From JAYZAP01 sp964645285 (lineage in GTDB: Bacteria; Pseudomonadota; Alphaproteobacteria; JAAXGF01), in the NCBI GenBank assembly GCA_964645285.1, contig CAZYDR010000036.1, forward strand, positions 1-32,958: 32,958 bases of DNA, given 5' to 3'. Made by a program: the position numbers and the translations under genes. The notes beneath the pieces were generated by a model. That model ran no database searches, had not been told where the DNA came from, and worked only from the letters and a program-made list of their open reading frames with translations. This document shows, piece after piece, positions 30,762 through 32,958 of this stretch (the stretch's first letter is position 1; every line of letters starts with the position of its first letter).

Positions 30762-32770
30762 CAATCGGCCACGTGTTCGATCATGATGTCGCCGGTCTCA
30801 AGCACCCTCACCCGCCAGCCGGCAGGGGCCACGATGGTCGCGGTGGGTTCTTCGATGACCGCCGGGCCCATGAGTTCGAAGCCGGGGGGCAGACTGCCAC
30901 GATCAGCGAAGGTCGCCGTGACCGTACCGCCGCCGAGGCTGATTTCGCCCTGGGACAGGACCGGCTGGGCGCTGCTGTCAGGCATTGGCGGCAACAGATT
31001 GGCGTCGATCTTCTGTACCGCGCGAATTCGGTAATTCACCGCCTCGACCGGCAATTGCTCCCGGGCATAGCCGTATCGGGTGGCGTGAACCTCGGAGAAC
31101 GCCGTCCGAATGGATGCCGCGTCGGCCGGCATTTCATCGAACCACACGGTCAGCTCGTAAGCCTGTCCCGCATAGCGTAGATCGAGGGCGAGACGCACCT
31201 CGCATTTGTCTTCGTCGACACCGAAGCGCCGGGCGGCGTCCAGAGCCTCGGCGCGAAGCTCCTCGACCACGGCGGCGCCCAGGGTGTCGTCGTCGACCAC
31301 GTGAATGTTGGTTCGCACCAGATCGACGGTGGGGTCGGCGACCAAAAGGCCGAAGGCCGATGACAGTCCCGGCGCCCACGGCACCAGCACTTTGTGGATG
31401 CCTACCTCTTCGGCGACCATGGCACCGTGAAGCGGACCGCCGCCGCCATAGGCGACAAGCACGAACTCCCGCGGGTCGATGCCGCGTTCGGTGGAGACCA
31501 GGCGCAACGCCGCCGCCATGTTGTTGTTGACCATGCGCAACACGCTGTCCGCAGCCTGGCCCGCCGGCACGTCGAGACCGATGCTTGCGATGGCCGCCTC
31601 GGCCAAATCGCTGCGCAGGGTCATGCGGCCGCCGAGAAAACGCTCGGGCCGCAGGATGCCGGCGACCACCTGGGCGTCCGTCACCGTCGGCGCCTCGCCG
31701 CCCCCGTCGTAACAGGCCGGACCGGGTGAAGCGCCGGCACTGGCCGGGCCGACTTCGAGAAAGCCGCCGGGATCAAGCCGGGCTATGCTGCCGCCGCCGG
31801 CGCCGACAGTCACGATATCCGTGGCCGGCGAGCGCACCGGCAGGCCGTCGATACTGATCTCCTGGCGCGATGTGGGCTCGAGGCCGGGCGCCAGGCAGAC
31901 GTCGGAGCTGGTGCCGCCCATATCGATGGTGACCGCGTTATCGACACCGGAGCGCCGGGCAAACCACATGGCGCCGCGAACCCCGGCGGCCGGGCCCGAC
32001 AACAGAATGCGCGCGGCGTGGGTGCCGGCCGCCGAGGCCGGCATGATGCCGCCGCTCGACTGCATGATCTGCAACGCGCCGGCAAAGCCCTGTTCACCCA
32101 GGCTGTTATCGAGATCATTGATGTAGGTTCGCACCACCGGCCCGACGAAGGCGTTGACCACGGTGGTGCTGGTGCGCTCGTACTCGCGGAACTCCGGCGA
32201 AATCTCATGACTTGCCGTGACAAAAATATCGGGTCGGCGTTCCCGGATCAGAGCCGCCAGAACAGCCTCGTGTTCGCTGTTCTGGTGGGCGTGCAAAAAA
32301 CAGATAGCGATGGCGGTAACGCCGTCGTCGATCAATGTTTTGGCGCTGTCCCAGGCGGCATCGAGATCAATGGGCTCGACCACGGTCCCGTCGGCCTGAA
32401 TACGCTCGGAGACTTCAAGGATGGTACGCCTGGAAACCGGCGCCTTGGGCTTGCGGTAGAAGATTTCATAGACATTGCCCGAGCGGTCGTGGGTGCCGAT
32501 GTCGATGACGTCGCGAAAGCCTTTGGTGGTGAGCAGGCCCGTGGAGGCGCCGCGGCGGGTCAACAAAGCGTTGGTCGCCACCGTCGAGCCATGAACCACA
32601 TGGCGGGTATCGGCCAAATCAACCTCGGCCTCGGCGATGGCCTGCATTACCGCCTGATGGATCGCCTCTGGTGTCGACAACACCTTATGGGTGACCAGGC
32701 TGTTGTCGGCCCGCTGCCACACCAGATCTGTAAAGGTTCCACCGATTTCGACTCCTACACGGCCCTGCAT
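30761..32770 (-). CDS. Hydantoinase A/oxoprolinase (HyuA) ATP-binding subunit
   Basis: The ATP-dependent subunit of the hydantoinase/oxoprolinase superfamily, 669 residues. It has the actin-like ATPase phosphate-1 motif at the start (RVGVEIGGTFTDLVW) and the second nucleotide motif AVTIDMGGTSSDVCL, with YGGGGPLHGAMVAEE in the C-terminal half. The listed start ATG 32770 has GAGGG about ten bases upstream and gives the family-like beginning MQGRVGVEIGG; ATG 32779 is only two bases from the same GAGGG and is less likely. HyuA activates the substrate with ATP while HyuB completes hydrolysis. It heads the operon with two HyuB copies and a cupin. N-methylhydantoin, hydantoin, 5-oxoproline or caprolactam are all possible substrates. 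Confidence 0.92.
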   Translation of the reverse strand: MQGRVGVEIGGTFTDLVWQRADNSLVTHKVLSTPEAIHQAVMQAIAEAEVDLADTRHVVHGSTVATNALLTRRGASTGLLTTKGFRDVIDIGTHDRSGNVYEIFYRKPKAPVSRRTILEVSERIQADGTVVEPIDLDAAWDSAKTLIDDGVTAIAICFLHAHQNSEHEAVLAALIRERRPDIFVTASHEISPEFREYERTSTTVVNAFVGPVVRTYINDLDNSLGEQGFAGALQIMQSSGGIMPASAAGTHAARILLSGPAAGVRGAMWFARRSGVDNAVTIDMGGTSSDVCLAPGLEPTSRQEISIDGLPVRSPATDIVTVGAGGGSIARLDPGGFLEVGPASAGASPGPACYDGGGEAPTVTDAQVVAGILRPERFLGGRMTLRSDLAEAAIASIGLDVPAGQAADSVLRMVNNNMAAALRLVSTERGIDPREFVLVAYGGGGPLHGAMVAEEVGIHKVLVPWAPGLSSAFGLLVADPTVDLVRTNIHVVDDDTLGAAVVEELRAEALDAARRFGVDEDKCEVRLALDLRYAGQAYELTVWFDEMPADAASIRTAFSEVHATRYGYAREQLPVEAVNYRIRAVQKIDANLLPPMPDSSAQPVLSQGEISLGGGTVTATFADRGSLPPGFELMGPAVIEEPTATIVAPAGWRVRVLETGDIMIEHVAD

Positions 32771-32800
32771 GTCCCACATACCCTCAAATTCATGACCAAT

Positions 32801-32829
32801 AACACCGGCTCGGATCGAGCCGGCGTGTT
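32801..32829 (-). promoter_or_regulatory. Inverted repeat just upstream of hyuA
   Basis: CCGGCTC (32805-32811) and GAGCCGG (32817-32823) are reverse complements with a 5-base loop. The stem continues outward as AACA/TGTT after a 2-base bulge. It ends about 30 bases upstream of the hyuA start. It could be an operator or a leader hairpin; no good T-run follows on either strand. Confidence 0.35.
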
Positions 32830-32958
32830 CGCGCGGTGAAGACTAGCAGCAGGCGGGCCCGGAGACCAAGCCTGTGACGTGACAACGTGGTTAATGACCT
32901 CAATTCAACCCGCATTGCCCAGATGACCGTGTAATTTGACGACACCGCACCCGGATTC

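Overview
The window looks like a piece of an alphaproteobacterial genome, probably a free-living and perhaps marine Rhodospirillales-like lineage. The grounds are high GC, strong third-position GC, the gene families present, and dense operons with AGGAGG-type ribosome binding sites. That placement is inference; there is no rRNA or other marker gene. A run of ten N at 2701-2710 shows it is a scaffolded draft or metagenome assembly. I see no tRNA, rRNA, CRISPR array, transposase or integrase.

Left part (1-5.3 kb), small and damaged genes. A Sel1-repeat protein runs off the left edge. About 470 bp without a recognisable gene follows. Next is an envelope-type cluster: a small YLDPGTG membrane protein, a kinase-like/methyltransferase protein cut off just after its SAM motif, and a membrane sulfatase-superfamily protein carrying the assembly gap. 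After it come the N-terminal stump of an isopenicillin-N-epimerase-like aminotransferase, two paralogous 60-residue membrane proteins in tandem, and a phytanoyl-CoA dioxygenase gene with a frameshift near its 3' end.

Middle part (5.3-15.5 kb). A duplicated-cupin protein, a Gfa-like zinc protein and a Ca/Na antiporter lie on the minus strand. A plus-strand operon encodes both subunits of an N,N-dimethylformamidase (dmfA1-dmfA2) followed by an Fe(II)/2-oxoglutarate oxygenase. An arginase-family protein with an altered metal site plus a DUF6614-like protein is transcribed divergently from a DUF1989 protein. A NylB-like serine hydrolase, a 38-residue membrane peptide and an isochorismatase-fold cysteine hydrolase follow.

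Right part (15.5-33 kb), three minus-strand operons and one plus-strand gene. (i) Amidinotransferase/DDAH-like enzyme, M81 (MlrC-like) metallopeptidase, threonine aldolase. (ii) IPNS-like dioxygenase, MFS transporter, amidohydrolase, MttB-family methyltransferase without pyrrolysine. (iii) HyuA, HyuB, a second HyuB, small cupin. A second M81 gene runs on the plus strand, followed by a twice-frameshifted phytanoyl-CoA dioxygenase relic. A small ParB-domain protein is divergent from operon (i).

Taken together the window is crowded with enzymes that cut C-N bonds (formamidase, ureohydrolase, amidinohydrolase, amidohydrolase, hydantoinase, carbamoylsarcosinase-like hydrolase, nylon-oligomer-type hydrolase), with mononuclear iron oxygenases and with a trimethylamine-methyltransferase relative. 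My inference is a scavenging island for methylated and amide, guanidino or cyclic-ureide nitrogen compounds. A creatinine/N-methylhydantoin, methylarginine or guanidine type of substrate is the best-supported guess, but no substrate is proven by sequence. Several eroded genes show that the region is turning over.
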